DNA of 64,000 nt from contig CAZKCO010000007.1 in assembly GCA_964551335.1 (NCBI GenBank), forward strand, positions 62,001 to 126,000, given 5' to 3'. The notes below the pieces were generated by a model. That model made no database searches and was not told the origin of the DNA. It saw only the letters and a program-made list of their open reading frames with translations. Made by a program: the position numbers and the translations under genes. Position 1 is the stretch's first letter; the number at the start of each line of letters is the position of its first letter. The DNA is from Tunicatimonas sp964551335. Its GTDB lineage: Bacteria; Bacteroidota; Bacteroidia; Cytophagales; Cyclobacteriaceae. Shown here piece by piece: positions 8,492-18,244 of the stretch.

Positions 8492-9454
8492 CTAGTATTC
8501 CCAGAGTTCGTGTTCCCGCTCCAGTAAATCGTATTCGTACTCTAAAGATCTGAGTAGAGCCTGGCGCTTATTTCCATCAGCCATGTCAACGATGCGCTCA
8601 TCGTCCGGGTTAGAGTATTTCACTACGTGAGCACTAAATAACCGTAGATCAAAAGCATGCTCTAGATTTAAGTGCATGGCACTGTTCTGAGGGTTCACCC
8701 AAACAGCAATCTCAGGGTTCTCACGGAACACTCGCAGCAAATCCTTGTAACGGAAAGAAGCTACTTCTTTAAGTAGTCCTGTATTAGGGAAATTCTCAGG
8801 AGGTAAAATTAATGTAACCGCCTGAATATCGTAGTACTGACGGCCTCGCTCTTTGTCAAAGATAATGTCCTCGGAGATTTCAATCACTGACACGTCTTTA
8901 GGAGCGAATAGATAGCTCTCAGATTGTGGTGCCGATGCTTCAGCTCCTCCTAAATCAGTACCTTCGGCACCTTGTCCGGAGTCGCTGCTACCCCAGCCAT
9001 CATCGTTGCTGCTATCGTCGCCCCAGCCATCACCCCAACCATCGTCGGATGATTGCTCCTGGCCAAAGCCCATAGCAATTTCTTCTTCGCTCAGTGCCGG
9101 GCCATCCATCGGAATAGTTAAATTCTCAATGAATTGCTCCTTTGACATTCGGGTACTTACCGAGTCATTCATGTAAGGGTATAACGTTCCGTTCATTACC
9201 GACTCAATGATTACGCGAGTAATCCAGCGGTTTTCTGAAAAGAAAGGTTTGTTCTGTTTCTCCCGCAAATCCATACGACGCCAAACCCGGGTTCGGTATA
9301 ACTGATCCGATGTATGGATAGGCCGGATAGAGTTCTCATTGTAACCCTCTTCGTTATACCCGTCGTTTTCTTGGGCATACGATGTAAAGGTAGCCCCGAA
9401 TGCAATCGCACCCGCTAATAGGCCTCCTTTTACAATCTGATTTATACTCTTCAT
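8492..9454 (-). CDS. gldN: Gliding motility / type IX secretion protein GldN
   Basis: The 320-residue product has a signal peptide (cleavage near TSYAQ, residue 28) and GldN sequence on both sides of an insert. The N-terminal half contains RTRVWRRMDLREKQNKPFF and RWITRVIIESVMNGTLYPY. The C-terminal half contains KERGRQYYDIQAVTLILPPE and RYKDLLRVFRENPEIAVW. GldN is a periplasmic partner of GldK in the ring of the type IX secretion system. Between residues about 130 and 178 lies a Gly/Asp/Ser/Trp-rich low-complexity stretch with three DGWG units, which I do not recall from standard GldN. It is the last gene of the gld operon. Confidence 0.93.
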   Translation of the reverse strand: MKSINQIVKGGLLAGAIAFGATFTSYAQENDGYNEEGYNENSIRPIHTSDQLYRTRVWRRMDLREKQNKPFFSENRWITRVIIESVMNGTLYPYMNDSVSTRMSKEQFIENLTIPMDGPALSEEEIAMGFGQEQSSDDGWGDGWGDDSSNDDGWGSSDSGQGAEGTDLGGAEASAPQSESYLFAPKDVSVIEISEDIIFDKERGRQYYDIQAVTLILPPENFPNTGLLKEVASFRYKDLLRVFRENPEIAVWVNPQNSAMHLNLEHAFDLRLFSAHVVKYSNPDDERIVDMADGNKRQALLRSLEYEYDLLEREHELWEY

Positions 9455-9475
9455 AACACCTGTTTTTTTGATGAA

Positions 9476-9501
9476 GCAGACCGGCTAGCGAACCGGTCTG
9501 C
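9476..9501. other. Strong intercistronic hairpin between gldM and gldN
   Basis: A perfect nine-base stem, GCAGACCGG (9476-9484) with CCGGTCTGC (9493-9501), encloses an eight-base loop. On the minus strand, the direction of the operon, the stem is followed by a mixed segment and then A residues rather than a U run, so it is not a standard terminator for gldM. An RNA-processing or stability element is a reasonable inference. Confidence 0.6.
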
Positions 9502-9521
9502 TATTTTTTGTTTATTCATTC

Positions 9522-11114
9522 CTAATTAATAGGAACAGTAATTGTTGAGGCGGATGATCCCAAACGTACGTCTTCTCGCTCACCGCGAGAGTTCATACGT
9601 TGTACTTGCTTTACGTCTACCACAATCCGGTCACCAGGCTTAGCTTTGCTAATCACACTGTTGAGATTGGCGGTTCCGTTGCTGGCGTTGTACTGCGCTT
9701 TACCAACAGGGCGACTCCCGCGCGCCAAAATAATCTCAGCATCTACTACTCGGTAACGAGCCTCCTTCGGTAGCACACTAGCAAAATCCTCATCCGGCAC
9801 AGCTTTTACTGTAAGGCTACGCAGACGATTGGCCGCTTCACCTTGCTTCAAATTTACCGGCTTGTTGCCTGGCCCTAGTACTTCAATGGAAGGTTTAGGA
9901 ATAGGCTTTACCCGGAAAGATTCAGTACCAATTTTGTACCCGTTGCTGCTTACTGTCAAATCAACTTTAGCTGCTTTAGGAATAACCGTTACCTGACCAG
10001 TTTTGGCACCAGCAACAGCGGTTCCGCCACTAGCACTGAACGAAGGGTTGTAGCTTGTTCCTAATGCGGGTACGTTTACTTGCAGATCATTCGCACAGTT
10101 CAGATAAAGTGCCTGCATGGCCTGAGATTGTACTTGAATAACTGGCTTGGTCACAAAATAAGAGAAAGTCTCTTCGTAAGTTTCCGAGTTTGCTCCCTGA
10201 TCGATCTGAATGGTAGCCTTAAACTTCTGCTCTGCTCGGTTATCCTTATCATAATTGGTAGCACTAGCCGGGAACTTAATTTTTCCCATACCACCTTCTA
10301 CCGGAACCGGCTTACCGTTTACCATCATCTTAGGAGTCATACCAGTAGATGAAGCAGCGATAAACAAATCAGCTTCGTAGGTGGTACCCGCAGCTACTAC
10401 ATTAGACTTAGGGCGCACCATCACTTTGATGTCATCAAATTTCAAATCTTTGGCTCCCACTTTACGGGCAAGCTCATCTAAAGCTGATGATTCACGAGCT
10501 AACACCTGAGTTTTCAGGTCATTCAGAGTAGCTAAACCAGCCACCATCGGAGTATTTTGGAAGTTCAGTTCCGCAAAGCTCTTTTTGTTCTGATCAGGAT
10601 TATCTTTGAATACTGGATTTTCCCGACCATCTAGAGCTAAGGGCTCGAACTCAGTTCCGGTCTCCTTAGCGATGAACTGAGCGTAGTCATTCAGAACTTG
10701 CTTCAACTGATCACCTTCCTTCTGGCGTACCATCAAGTTGGCGATTTCATCTTCGTTCTTACCACCTTTATACTCACCACTTTCTTCACGTCCTCCGGTG
10801 ATATTTACGAAAGTCCCGCGGTATTCATCTAGCTTGCTAACCACTTCGTTGGTCTTAGCCCGCACTTCCTGTGCTTTATTCAGTACGGCTACGTCTTCTT
10901 CGCGATCACCAGCTTCCTCTACCGCGCTGCGAATACGATCTACCGTATTGCTGTTCTTTGCTTTGTAGTTTTCAGCGGATTGCTCCAGACTCTTATCGAT
11001 AAATATGAACCGATCCAGAATCGTGTTACTTACTTGTAGGGCGAGAAGAGCGGTCAGTACTAGGTACATCATACCGATCATCTTCTGCCTGGGGGTTTCT
11101 TTTCCTCCTGCCAT
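9522..11114 (-). CDS. gldM: Gliding motility / type IX secretion motor protein GldM
   Basis: This 530-residue protein is GldM, which with GldL forms the proton-driven inner-membrane motor of the type IX secretion system. It begins MAGGKETPRQKMIGMMYLVL and has a single transmembrane helix at about residues 12-32 (MIGMMYLVLTALLALQVSN). A large periplasmic part follows, with a long helical region to about residue 220 and then beta domains including VRPKSNVVAAGTTYEADLFI and VPALGTSYNPSFSASGG. It lies 45 bases after gldL. Confidence 0.95.
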   Translation of the reverse strand: MAGGKETPRQKMIGMMYLVLTALLALQVSNTILDRFIFIDKSLEQSAENYKAKNSNTVDRIRSAVEEAGDREEDVAVLNKAQEVRAKTNEVVSKLDEYRGTFVNITGGREESGEYKGGKNEDEIANLMVRQKEGDQLKQVLNDYAQFIAKETGTEFEPLALDGRENPVFKDNPDQNKKSFAELNFQNTPMVAGLATLNDLKTQVLARESSALDELARKVGAKDLKFDDIKVMVRPKSNVVAAGTTYEADLFIAASSTGMTPKMMVNGKPVPVEGGMGKIKFPASATNYDKDNRAEQKFKATIQIDQGANSETYEETFSYFVTKPVIQVQSQAMQALYLNCANDLQVNVPALGTSYNPSFSASGGTAVAGAKTGQVTVIPKAAKVDLTVSSNGYKIGTESFRVKPIPKPSIEVLGPGNKPVNLKQGEAANRLRSLTVKAVPDEDFASVLPKEARYRVVDAEIILARGSRPVGKAQYNASNGTANLNSVISKAKPGDRIVVDVKQVQRMNSRGEREDVRLGSSASTITVPIN

Positions 11115-11159
11115 GTTGTCCTGTTTTAGCGTTTAGTTACTAATTATTAATCTAGTTAA

Positions 11160-11957
11160 TTACGCTTTCATCGCGTTCAACATGTTACCGTACACACGGT
11201 TCAGAGAGGCAATATTACCGTTCAGGGAAGAGAAGTTGCTGCGGAACTGCTCGGCGTCTTTGCTAGCCTCAGCTACGTTTTCCATAGCACCACTCAAGTT
11301 CGCATAGAATTTGTTCATAGACTTCAGATGGCTGTTAGCATCTTGAAGTTCCATCTCGTAAACAGCATTTAGAGAAGCCAAATTCTTAGTCACAGTCTGA
11401 ACCTGTGCATGGTATTCCTTAGCATCCTGACTAGCAGTAGTCATCTCCGACATTGCAGTGATGGTAGTCTCGTAAGACTTGTTCATGTTAGTCAGTGACT
11501 GAGAAGCAGCCTTTACGTTTTTCGCGTACTCATTGGTAGCCACCGCAGCATCAGTAATAGTTCCAATTTTATTCACTGATTCTGACAGGTTGCGCATGCC
11601 ACGTCCTAAGCTATCGATTAGTTCACTACCTACCTTAGATTTCTCTAGCATAGAATCTAATTTGTTAGTTACTGATTCGCCATTAGAGATTTGTTTGCGA
11701 GAAACTGCAGGAGTATCACCCGCTAATTCAGGATAAACTAAAGACCAATCGTACTCGTGCTTTTTAGGCTCAAATGCACTAAGGAAGAAAATAACTGCTT
11801 CCGTAGTCAATCCAACCCCAAGCATAAGCCCAGCACCGGGCAAGTGCAAAATTTTAAACATAGCACCTACGATTACAACTGCTGCCCCAATTCCGTAAAT
11901 TTTGGGCATGATGCTCGTATACAATAATTCTGAAAATCCACCTTTTTTCTTTGCCAT
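11160..11957 (-). CDS. gldL: Gliding motility / type IX secretion motor protein GldL
   Basis: The 265-residue product is GldL, the cytoplasmic-membrane stator-like partner of GldM. Two transmembrane helices occupy about residues 17-37 and 41-62; the second contains the membrane-embedded Glu (E53 in GLTTEAVIFFLS) that in characterised GldL is needed for proton flow. The C-terminal region is a long coiled coil rich in Asn, Ser and Ala (for example AAVATNEYAKNVKAASQSL). It lies between gldK and gldM with short spacers on both sides, consistent with one transcript. Confidence 0.95.
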   Translation of the reverse strand: MAKKKGGFSELLYTSIMPKIYGIGAAVVIVGAMFKILHLPGAGLMLGVGLTTEAVIFFLSAFEPKKHEYDWSLVYPELAGDTPAVSRKQISNGESVTNKLDSMLEKSKVGSELIDSLGRGMRNLSESVNKIGTITDAAVATNEYAKNVKAASQSLTNMNKSYETTITAMSEMTTASQDAKEYHAQVQTVTKNLASLNAVYEMELQDANSHLKSMNKFYANLSGAMENVAEASKDAEQFRSNFSSLNGNIASLNRVYGNMLNAMKA

Positions 11958-12003
11958 GATGTAAGAGTTTTAGAAAATAGAATGTTAATATTTGATTATC
12001 TGA

Positions 12004-13053
12004 TTAGTTAAATTCATTACCAGCCGAACGGCCAATGTAAGTCATCGCACAACGAAATCCGATGTAAGCGGTAGTAGAGTCTTTGTACTCAAAAGTTCGA
12101 GTACCGGTCTGCAGGAAATACGATACGTCCTTCCATGATCCACCTCTAACCACTTTTCTGAACTCGTTCGGATCGTTGTAAGTAGGGTTCAAATCCCAAA
12201 CGATGGCGGTTGCAGCAGGATTCCAGGCGTCTTCGCACCATTCACCTACATTACCCGACATATCGTATAAACCAAAATCGTTAGCAAAATACGAAGCTAC
12301 GGGTGCTGTGTAAGCAAAGCCATCGTCAAAGTAGTTACCGCGTCCCGGCTTAAAATTGGCCAGCATACACCCCTTAGAGTTACGGATGTAAGGACCACCC
12401 CAAGGATACTTAGCCATATCGCGACTACCGCGAGCAGCGTATTCCCACTCAGCTTCTGAAGGAAGTCGGAAATTAGGCATGATAAACATACCATTGCTTT
12501 CGCGATAATCGTTTAGGTAAGCTGTACGCCACTGGCAGAATACCTTGGCGGCTTCCCAGTCAATACCCACAACTGGATAGTTATCAAAAGCGGGATGAGA
12601 GTAATAATACTGTACCAGCGGATCACCCATATGGTGGGTATAGTTACGCTGCCAAACAGTAGTATCGGGGTAAAGTTCGTCTTGTACGAAGTTGGCACCT
12701 CTTCCGATAAGAAATTCGTACTCGCCTTCGCCTTCTTGAAGCTCTTGGATGAACTGCCGATACTCATTGTTGGTAATCTCAGTATCATCCATAAAGAAAG
12801 CCCCAATCGTAATTTGCTTGTTAAAGCTTACCTGGGTAGCGATCGGATCTTCGTCAGCCTGGCCCATGTGGAATGTTCCGGCAGGAATCCGCACCATGCC
12901 ATATGGTGTAGGCATACCGTCGTACTCGCGACCCTGTACACCAACAAGCTGGCCGAAATCGTCGCCGCCACCCCCGAAGAGGCCACAACCCTGTAACGCT
13001 AATAGCGCACAGAGAGACAAGACAGCAGTGCTGCATCGAATAGTTTTACACAT
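12004..13053 (-). CDS. gldK: Gliding motility / type IX secretion lipoprotein GldK
   Basis: I chose the ATG at 13053 because the product then begins with a lipoprotein signal peptide ending in the lipobox LQGC (Cys at residue 23); an in-frame ATG at 13095 would hide it. The 349-residue protein carries the formylglycine-generating-enzyme-like fold used structurally in GldK: MVRIPAGTFHMGQADEDP, then FFMDDTEITNNEYRQF, PSEAEWEYAARG, SGNVGEWCEDAW and VVRGGSWKD. GldK forms the outer-membrane-associated ring with GldN. It is the first of the gldKLMN block, 170 bases downstream of the PorP/SprF-like gene. Confidence 0.94.
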   Translation of the reverse strand: MCKTIRCSTAVLSLCALLALQGCGLFGGGGDDFGQLVGVQGREYDGMPTPYGMVRIPAGTFHMGQADEDPIATQVSFNKQITIGAFFMDDTEITNNEYRQFIQELQEGEGEYEFLIGRGANFVQDELYPDTTVWQRNYTHHMGDPLVQYYYSHPAFDNYPVVGIDWEAAKVFCQWRTAYLNDYRESNGMFIMPNFRLPSEAEWEYAARGSRDMAKYPWGGPYIRNSKGCMLANFKPGRGNYFDDGFAYTAPVASYFANDFGLYDMSGNVGEWCEDAWNPAATAIVWDLNPTYNDPNEFRKVVRGGSWKDVSYFLQTGTRTFEYKDSTTAYIGFRCAMTYIGRSAGNEFN

Positions 13054-13223
13054 AACACAAATTGTTTTATAACATACACGTCTATACGAACACAAATATT
13101 GTAAATGTTCTTTAATAAGAACGAAGCAAAAATATCAGAATCTTTGCTTTGTAATATTTTTTCGGTTTTAGCCACATAATTTAATTATGCTAATTATTTA
13201 TTTAACTATTTAAATAAATAGTA

Positions 13224-14183
13224 TCATTGCCGAAACCGAGGTGTTCTAATAATTTTCTTTTCACCTGCTGAAGATACGGGCAAACTGTAGCTTACCATTA
13301 TCTCGTGCGAGGAGGTAGCCTTAGCCTCCTGTGCAATTATTGTATAATCAAATGCGTAACCAAGCTTCAGTGATTTCTCACGAAAGAAACTGTACCCAAT
13401 CATACCAATTAACGACTCTTGCTGCCGGTAAGATAATCCTCCCCACATGGTATCATTGTAAGTAGCTAATACACTAATATCAAATGAATACGTATTAAGA
13501 TCGGACTGAACCAAAAATGACGGTGTCAATCGCAACCTATACGTGGGCTCATAGTCGAAACCACCAGTGACGGTCATATGGTTCTGTAAAGGGTTATTTA
13601 ATGTATCTATTCCTCCAAAATCAAACTGGGTATCCACTAAATGCTTGAAACCAACACCAGCATAGAACTGTCGAGCCCGATAGAACACTCCAGCCGAAAA
13701 GTCAGGCCGCATTTGTGAATCTTTTCCGGCTTTTCTTAGAGGATCGTTCGGGTCTACCCAACGATACTGATCGAAATCGATTGTTTGAGAAAAAGCACCT
13801 ACTCGTATTCCTAAGCTCAACTTAGCAGCTCCTACACCCAAATGATAGGCAAAAGATGCTTGTGCTTCCTGGTTAGTAAGTGGACCAATACGGTCGTTTA
13901 CCACGTGTAGGCCAAAACCGCTTCTTAATTTGAGAATGGGAGTATTTAAGCTAATTACCTGAGTATTGATACCACCACTAAGATCGCCCGTGGTGGGCTG
14001 ATATCCTGCCCACTGGGTACGATGAAATGCAGTAATTGTGGTTATTCCTTCTACGCCAGCGTAAGCAGGATTGTAAAATAAGGTATTAAACATGTACTGG
14101 CTAAACTGGGCACTCTGCTGAGAGTACGTAATTGTACTGCATACAGTGCACAGAAAAACAAGTACAACAAGCGCTTTTTTCAT
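13224..14183 (-). CDS. PorP/SprF-family type IX secretion outer-membrane protein
   Basis: This 319-residue protein has a signal peptide and the PorP/SprF signature just after it: SAQFSQYMFNTLFYNPAYAG, then AFHRTQWAGYQ. The rest alternates beta strands typical of a small outer-membrane barrel (GFGLHVVNDRIGPLTNQEAQ, FYAGVGFKHL, GMIGYSFFREKSLKLGYAFD). Relatives help secrete or anchor type IX cargo. Its position directly upstream of gldK in the same direction fits the common porP-gldKLMN arrangement. The 170-base gap to gldK is A/T-rich and probably contains a separate promoter. Confidence 0.9.
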   Translation of the reverse strand: MKKALVVLVFLCTVCSTITYSQQSAQFSQYMFNTLFYNPAYAGVEGITTITAFHRTQWAGYQPTTGDLSGGINTQVISLNTPILKLRSGFGLHVVNDRIGPLTNQEAQASFAYHLGVGAAKLSLGIRVGAFSQTIDFDQYRWVDPNDPLRKAGKDSQMRPDFSAGVFYRARQFYAGVGFKHLVDTQFDFGGIDTLNNPLQNHMTVTGGFDYEPTYRLRLTPSFLVQSDLNTYSFDISVLATYNDTMWGGLSYRQQESLIGMIGYSFFREKSLKLGYAFDYTIIAQEAKATSSHEIMVSYSLPVSSAGEKKIIRTPRFRQ

Positions 14184-14300
14184 ACCTAGAAAGTCAAAAT
14201 CAGGCCTAAAAGTAGAATTCTGTAGCCATTTTTCCTTAACAGAAATTTACTTTTTCATACAACGTACACTTATTTGTAGAATTGTACTAGCCTGTTACTA

Positions 14301-15101
14301 TTATTTTTTGACTTCTTGTTGATGATTTTTGTTTGCTTCTTTGATATAAACTTCGAGAGCACCAGTCATAGATGGGGCATTGGGCATAGGGGCCTGAATA
14401 TCAAGAACAAGTCCCGCATCGCGAACTGCATTGGCTGTGGTGGGCCCAAAAGCAGCAATCCGAGTTTTATTCTGCTTGAAATCCGGGAAATTTACGAATA
14501 ATGAATTGATACCCGAAGGACTAAAAAAGGCAATGATATCATAGTAGACGTCCTCCAGATCGGATAAATCAGCTGCTACCGTTTCGTACATAACGGCCTC
14601 AGTATACTGGTAGTCTCCATCTTTCAGGAAGTCAGGAATATCATTTTTTCGGATACTAGAGCAGGGAAAAAGATATTTTTCATCTCTGTGCTTCTTAAGT
14701 ATCTCAATAAGGTCTTGCGCAGTGCGAAAACCCGTAAAGATTTTTCGTTTGCGAATAACAATGTACTTCTGTAAATAATTTGCTGTTTGCTCCGAAATAC
14801 AGAAGTATTTCATATCAGAAGGCATCTCTATACGTAACTCGGAGCATATATTAAAAAAATGATCAACGGCATTACGACTGGTGAAGATAATAGCCGTATG
14901 ATCTAAAATTTCAATTTTCTGTTTTCGAAAGTCTTTGACGCTTACGGGTTTCACTTCAATAAATGGCCGAAAATCAACTTTGATTCTGTACTTATCGGCT
15001 AAGTCAAAGTAAGGCGATTTTCCGTTTTGAGGTTCGGGCTGGGAAACGAGGATGCTATTTACCGGGTAAAGTCTCTCTTTGTTAATTCTGCTATCGCTCA
15101 T
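14301..15101 (-). CDS. hemD: Uroporphyrinogen-III synthase (HEM4 family)
   Basis: The 266-residue product has the two-domain HEM4 architecture of uroporphyrinogen-III synthase, which closes hydroxymethylbilane in tetrapyrrole synthesis. Visible landmarks are SVKDFRKQKIEILDHTAIIF, TSRNAVDHFF (the conserved 'fTS.naV' element of domain 1), LFPCSSIRKNDIPDFL and DIIAFFSPSGINSLF in domain 2, then RIAAFGPTTANAVRDAGL. The sequence is divergent, as usual in this family. It is followed by no other heme gene here; its upstream neighbour is the DUF4271 gene, a frequent hemD neighbour in Bacteroidota. Confidence 0.88.
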   Translation of the reverse strand: MSDSRINKERLYPVNSILVSQPEPQNGKSPYFDLADKYRIKVDFRPFIEVKPVSVKDFRKQKIEILDHTAIIFTSRNAVDHFFNICSELRIEMPSDMKYFCISEQTANYLQKYIVIRKRKIFTGFRTAQDLIEILKKHRDEKYLFPCSSIRKNDIPDFLKDGDYQYTEAVMYETVAADLSDLEDVYYDIIAFFSPSGINSLFVNFPDFKQNKTRIAAFGPTTANAVRDAGLVLDIQAPMPNAPSMTGALEVYIKEANKNHQQEVKK

Positions 15102-15253
15102 GCGTATTCCTCTTATTTTATTTTTTACTGTCTACTAAATCTAAACAAGCTGTTAACTATTTTTATCTCAAGTGTTCATAGAATGATAAGTGTTTCACTT
15201 TTTGTGGAACACAATAAAAATCAATTTAATTCTATTTATTATGGAATTAATAC

Positions 15254-16405
15254 TTAACCTACCAGTAATTCGAGCCCCGCTAATAGTGGGATAATTTCTG
15301 CAACGCAAATGTATGAAAATAAATATATATTTCGAAACGAAGCGTTTTTCGCCAATCGAAGATACAGCACTACGATCCGTAATAGCGCAAATGCTATAAA
15401 ACCATAAATTAGGCCACGAACGTAAACTTCTTCACTAATCCTAGCATTGGGAAAGAAGCAAATTATGAGTACAAAAACCCCCGCCCAAAAGACTAATGAC
15501 ATCCGCATAAAATCGAACATATGCAAATACTTCATAGCACGTAGCCGAAATAACGATCCCAACAACATATGTAGCAAATACTTAACCCAAATTGTTATAA
15601 ATACAATAAGCGTTAACTCTGCCCACAAAAGAATGTACTGGGAGAATGTTTGAAGCGGAAACGTAATGTAAGGAATGATAAAAGGTAAATCAGCGGTTGG
15701 AGGCACAATAATAATCAACAGGAAAGCGATGAGCAGACAATGTTGAATCAGAAACAATACGTGAGCCTCGTTTAATAGTTTAACGCGTACATCATCTTCC
15801 CGCACTTTAGAAGAAAAGATGCGGGGAATGTCATAAATTGCCTTGAAGCTTCGAGTATATTGATGTTTAAGAGTAGCATAAAAAACCAGCAAAATAAGTA
15901 ATCCCACCACGAAGAAGTCCATTTTCACCGCTTTGGCTCGAGCAATTACCTGATTTTTTTCAGTAAACTGTTGGCCAAAGTTTACAACCTCTAGGCTAAC
16001 TTTGCTAAACTTTTTTTCCGCCTGAAAAACAGTAAGAAAGACTTTTTCCGCATGATGATCTCGAAGGCTATCAATACTTAAATAAATACAACCTGAGCCA
16101 TCAAAATTTCTAATAAGCTGCTGATTAATCAATAATGAACTATTCTTAGGTACACAACACCGAAGTTTATTCCCTTGGTATTCCGTTAAATTTAACGATA
16201 CGCCAATAACTGACCCTTTAGCGGGTTGGTTAGAAATGAAAGGAACATAACGATTTTCTTCGTCAACGGTCAGCCATTCTGGGCGCAAGTCTCTGATGAC
16301 AAAAAAGTCAGACTCCGTAGCCTCGGGAGTATCAGTTTGCCCCAGAGCCGAAAGGCTAAGGTGAAGAAGTACCGTAGCTACAAGAAAGCGATACATAGTA
16401 TTCAT
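15254..16405 (-). CDS. DUF4271 family membrane protein with signal peptide
   Basis: I chose the ATG at 16405 (or 16396) because it places a signal peptide, YRFLVATVLLHLSLSALGQ, at the N terminus; the open frame reaches back to an ATG at 16483, just 3 bases from the upstream gene. The 383-residue product has a periplasmic N-terminal part of about 150 residues and then seven or so hydrophobic helices (VGLLILLVFYATLKH, LFLIQHCLLIAFLLIIIV, LILLWAELTLIVFIT-type segments). The helical half is DUF4271, of unknown function. It follows the BamA/TamA-like gene and precedes hemD on the same strand. Confidence 0.82.
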   Translation of the reverse strand: MNTMYRFLVATVLLHLSLSALGQTDTPEATESDFFVIRDLRPEWLTVDEENRYVPFISNQPAKGSVIGVSLNLTEYQGNKLRCCVPKNSSLLINQQLIRNFDGSGCIYLSIDSLRDHHAEKVFLTVFQAEKKFSKVSLEVVNFGQQFTEKNQVIARAKAVKMDFFVVGLLILLVFYATLKHQYTRSFKAIYDIPRIFSSKVREDDVRVKLLNEAHVLFLIQHCLLIAFLLIIIVPPTADLPFIIPYITFPLQTFSQYILLWAELTLIVFITIWVKYLLHMLLGSLFRLRAMKYLHMFDFMRMSLVFWAGVFVLIICFFPNARISEEVYVRGLIYGFIAFALLRIVVLYLRLAKNASFRNIYLFSYICVAEIIPLLAGLELLVG

Positions 16406-16486
16406 CTTAATGGGCTTTATACACGAATCATACCGCAACCGCATAGACACCAGAGATAGTACGTAAGTTTTGAAAAAAGGCATTAG

Positions 16487-18244
16487 TCAGAAACGATTAA
16501 TATAGCCAAAATGTACTTTAGAAGCATTAAAGTTCAATACCTGATCCTGAGATTTTCCTAAAGCATATACCAGGCTAAAAAGTCCAGCTTGGGTGCTTAC
16601 AGTGATACCTGCTCCAACGCCTAATGGTATATCCATATCACGGTAGTCTTGGTATTCTTCCCGCAACCAGGCTTGGTCATAAAACACGAACAGGTACGAA
16701 GGAACAGCACTTTCGGGTTCCAGAAGCCACCGTAACTCAAGGTTCGATAGTGCATACTGAGAAGCAAAAAACCAATTATCAGTAAACCCCCGCAAGCTTT
16801 TTAACCCCCCCAAACGATACAGTTCATTAAGAAATAATTGCTGGTCTAACAAGCCAGCACCTCGTAGCCGATGGAATAATCCCACACTGCCCCCTAGCAT
16901 GTAATATTGAGCGAAAGATAGTTCACCCGCCCACTGACTACTTTCTTCAGTTTGGTAAGTAAGTTGATCGTTTTGAACATCTTCCTGCGTCCAGAACGAT
17001 ACTGACTTTCTCCCCCACCGTCCGGACACTGACAGCATATAGCCCCGCCGAGGAAACAGTAAGCGATCTACCCGATTCCATTCGTAGCGTAATCCTGCCC
17101 CCTGAATTGACACATCGGCTAAAGGAGGAGCCACTGTTTCGGTAGTAAAACTATTTTCTCCGGTTAAACGGCTACTGCGCCAGTCGGCAAATGCAGTAAT
17201 TCGTTGGCTACTTCCACTTACATACGACACGTTAAGGTTCACGTTCCGATTAAGGAACAGCGTATCTTCCTTAAGTAAACTGAAATTAAATCCTACCCCG
17301 AAAGGAGAACGAAGTAGGTTAGGGTGATCATAAGCAATCTCCAACTGTTGGGAAGCTACTTGCAAGCGCTGCCAGTTAAGCGAAAAGGTTTTTCCGGTTC
17401 GCCCCAGGTTGCGCAATAAAATATTTAGTTCGCCAGTTAATAGTAACTCTCCATCAGGCCCCGCGTTAGGCAGTACCGATAAAATCCCGTTTATCTGATT
17501 AGTGGGCTGATAGGAAAGAGGTAAGTAAAGGTCAGCCACCTCGTTTTGAAACCTGGTTTCTACGGGACCTACTAACGATAAATAAGGCAAAAGCTGAAGA
17601 CGCGAGGTAATTTGTCTCACTTTCTTCTCACTGTAAATCGTACCCGTACGAATACCTAAGTAAGCCTCCAGGAACTCCGGATTCACTCTTTCGGTACCAA
17701 CTACGTTCAGTTCACCAAAGCGTATCAGTGGTCCCGAATGATAATCTAAAGTAGCGGAAACTTCCTCCTTATCTATTTTCACATCTTTCAGCCGTACAGA
17801 GGCGAACGGGTAGCCGTGGCTCTCGGAGTATTCTAGGCAGTTCTCTACCAGCTGTTGAAAATCATTGTAGCGAAAAGGTTGCTGCAGAAAAAGTTCTTCC
17901 CGGTAGCCCGACTGGGCCTGCATAACCGGATCCAGATTACCCGGCTGTAAATAAGCCCAGCGAAACGGCGACCCGGGGTAAACTTCTACCCGGTAAACTA
18001 AACTATCAGTAGTGGGTAGCGGCTGAACGTAGGCTTGGAAATAGCCCGCCAGCTGAAGGTTAATAGCAATAGTATCTGCTGCTTGCTGTACTTCCGTAAG
18101 GCTAGCGTATTCCGCTGGGGAAATAAAGGTTTTAAGAGGCTTTTGGTATGACTCAGAATTTTCTACGCGCAATTGCCATTGGGCGTGGGCTATCCCACTG
18201 CCTATGAAAAGCCAATACGTTATAACTAGTACAAGTGCGCGCAT
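16487..18244 (-). CDS. BamA/TamA-like Omp85 outer-membrane protein
   Basis: The 585-residue protein has a signal peptide and POTRA-like repeats in the first 230 residues (for example IRFGELNVVGTERVNPEFLE, followed by GTIYSEKKVRQITSRLQLL). A 16-strand-type barrel follows and ends in a terminal Phe (VHFGYINRF). The conserved Omp85 region is visible as LNELYRLGGLKSLRGF, corresponding to the VRGF/Y loop, plus LELRWLLEP. At this length it is shorter than BamA and closer to TamA or other Omp85 transport proteins. Its role could be insertion of outer-membrane proteins or secretion of a partner; no partner is adjacent. Confidence 0.82.
   Translation of the reverse strand: MRALVLVITYWLFIGSGIAHAQWQLRVENSESYQKPLKTFISPAEYASLTEVQQAADTIAINLQLAGYFQAYVQPLPTTDSLVYRVEVYPGSPFRWAYLQPGNLDPVMQAQSGYREELFLQQPFRYNDFQQLVENCLEYSESHGYPFASVRLKDVKIDKEEVSATLDYHSGPLIRFGELNVVGTERVNPEFLEAYLGIRTGTIYSEKKVRQITSRLQLLPYLSLVGPVETRFQNEVADLYLPLSYQPTNQINGILSVLPNAGPDGELLLTGELNILLRNLGRTGKTFSLNWQRLQVASQQLEIAYDHPNLLRSPFGVGFNFSLLKEDTLFLNRNVNLNVSYVSGSSQRITAFADWRSSRLTGENSFTTETVAPPLADVSIQGAGLRYEWNRVDRLLFPRRGYMLSVSGRWGRKSVSFWTQEDVQNDQLTYQTEESSQWAGELSFAQYYMLGGSVGLFHRLRGAGLLDQQLFLNELYRLGGLKSLRGFTDNWFFASQYALSNLELRWLLEPESAVPSYLFVFYDQAWLREEYQDYRDMDIPLGVGAGITVSTQAGLFSLVYALGKSQDQVLNFNASKVHFGYINRF

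Noticed and set aside
9476..9501. Hairpin between gldM and gldN as a rho-independent terminator of gldM
   Set aside because: In the operon direction no U run follows the stem; the T run lies on the other side.
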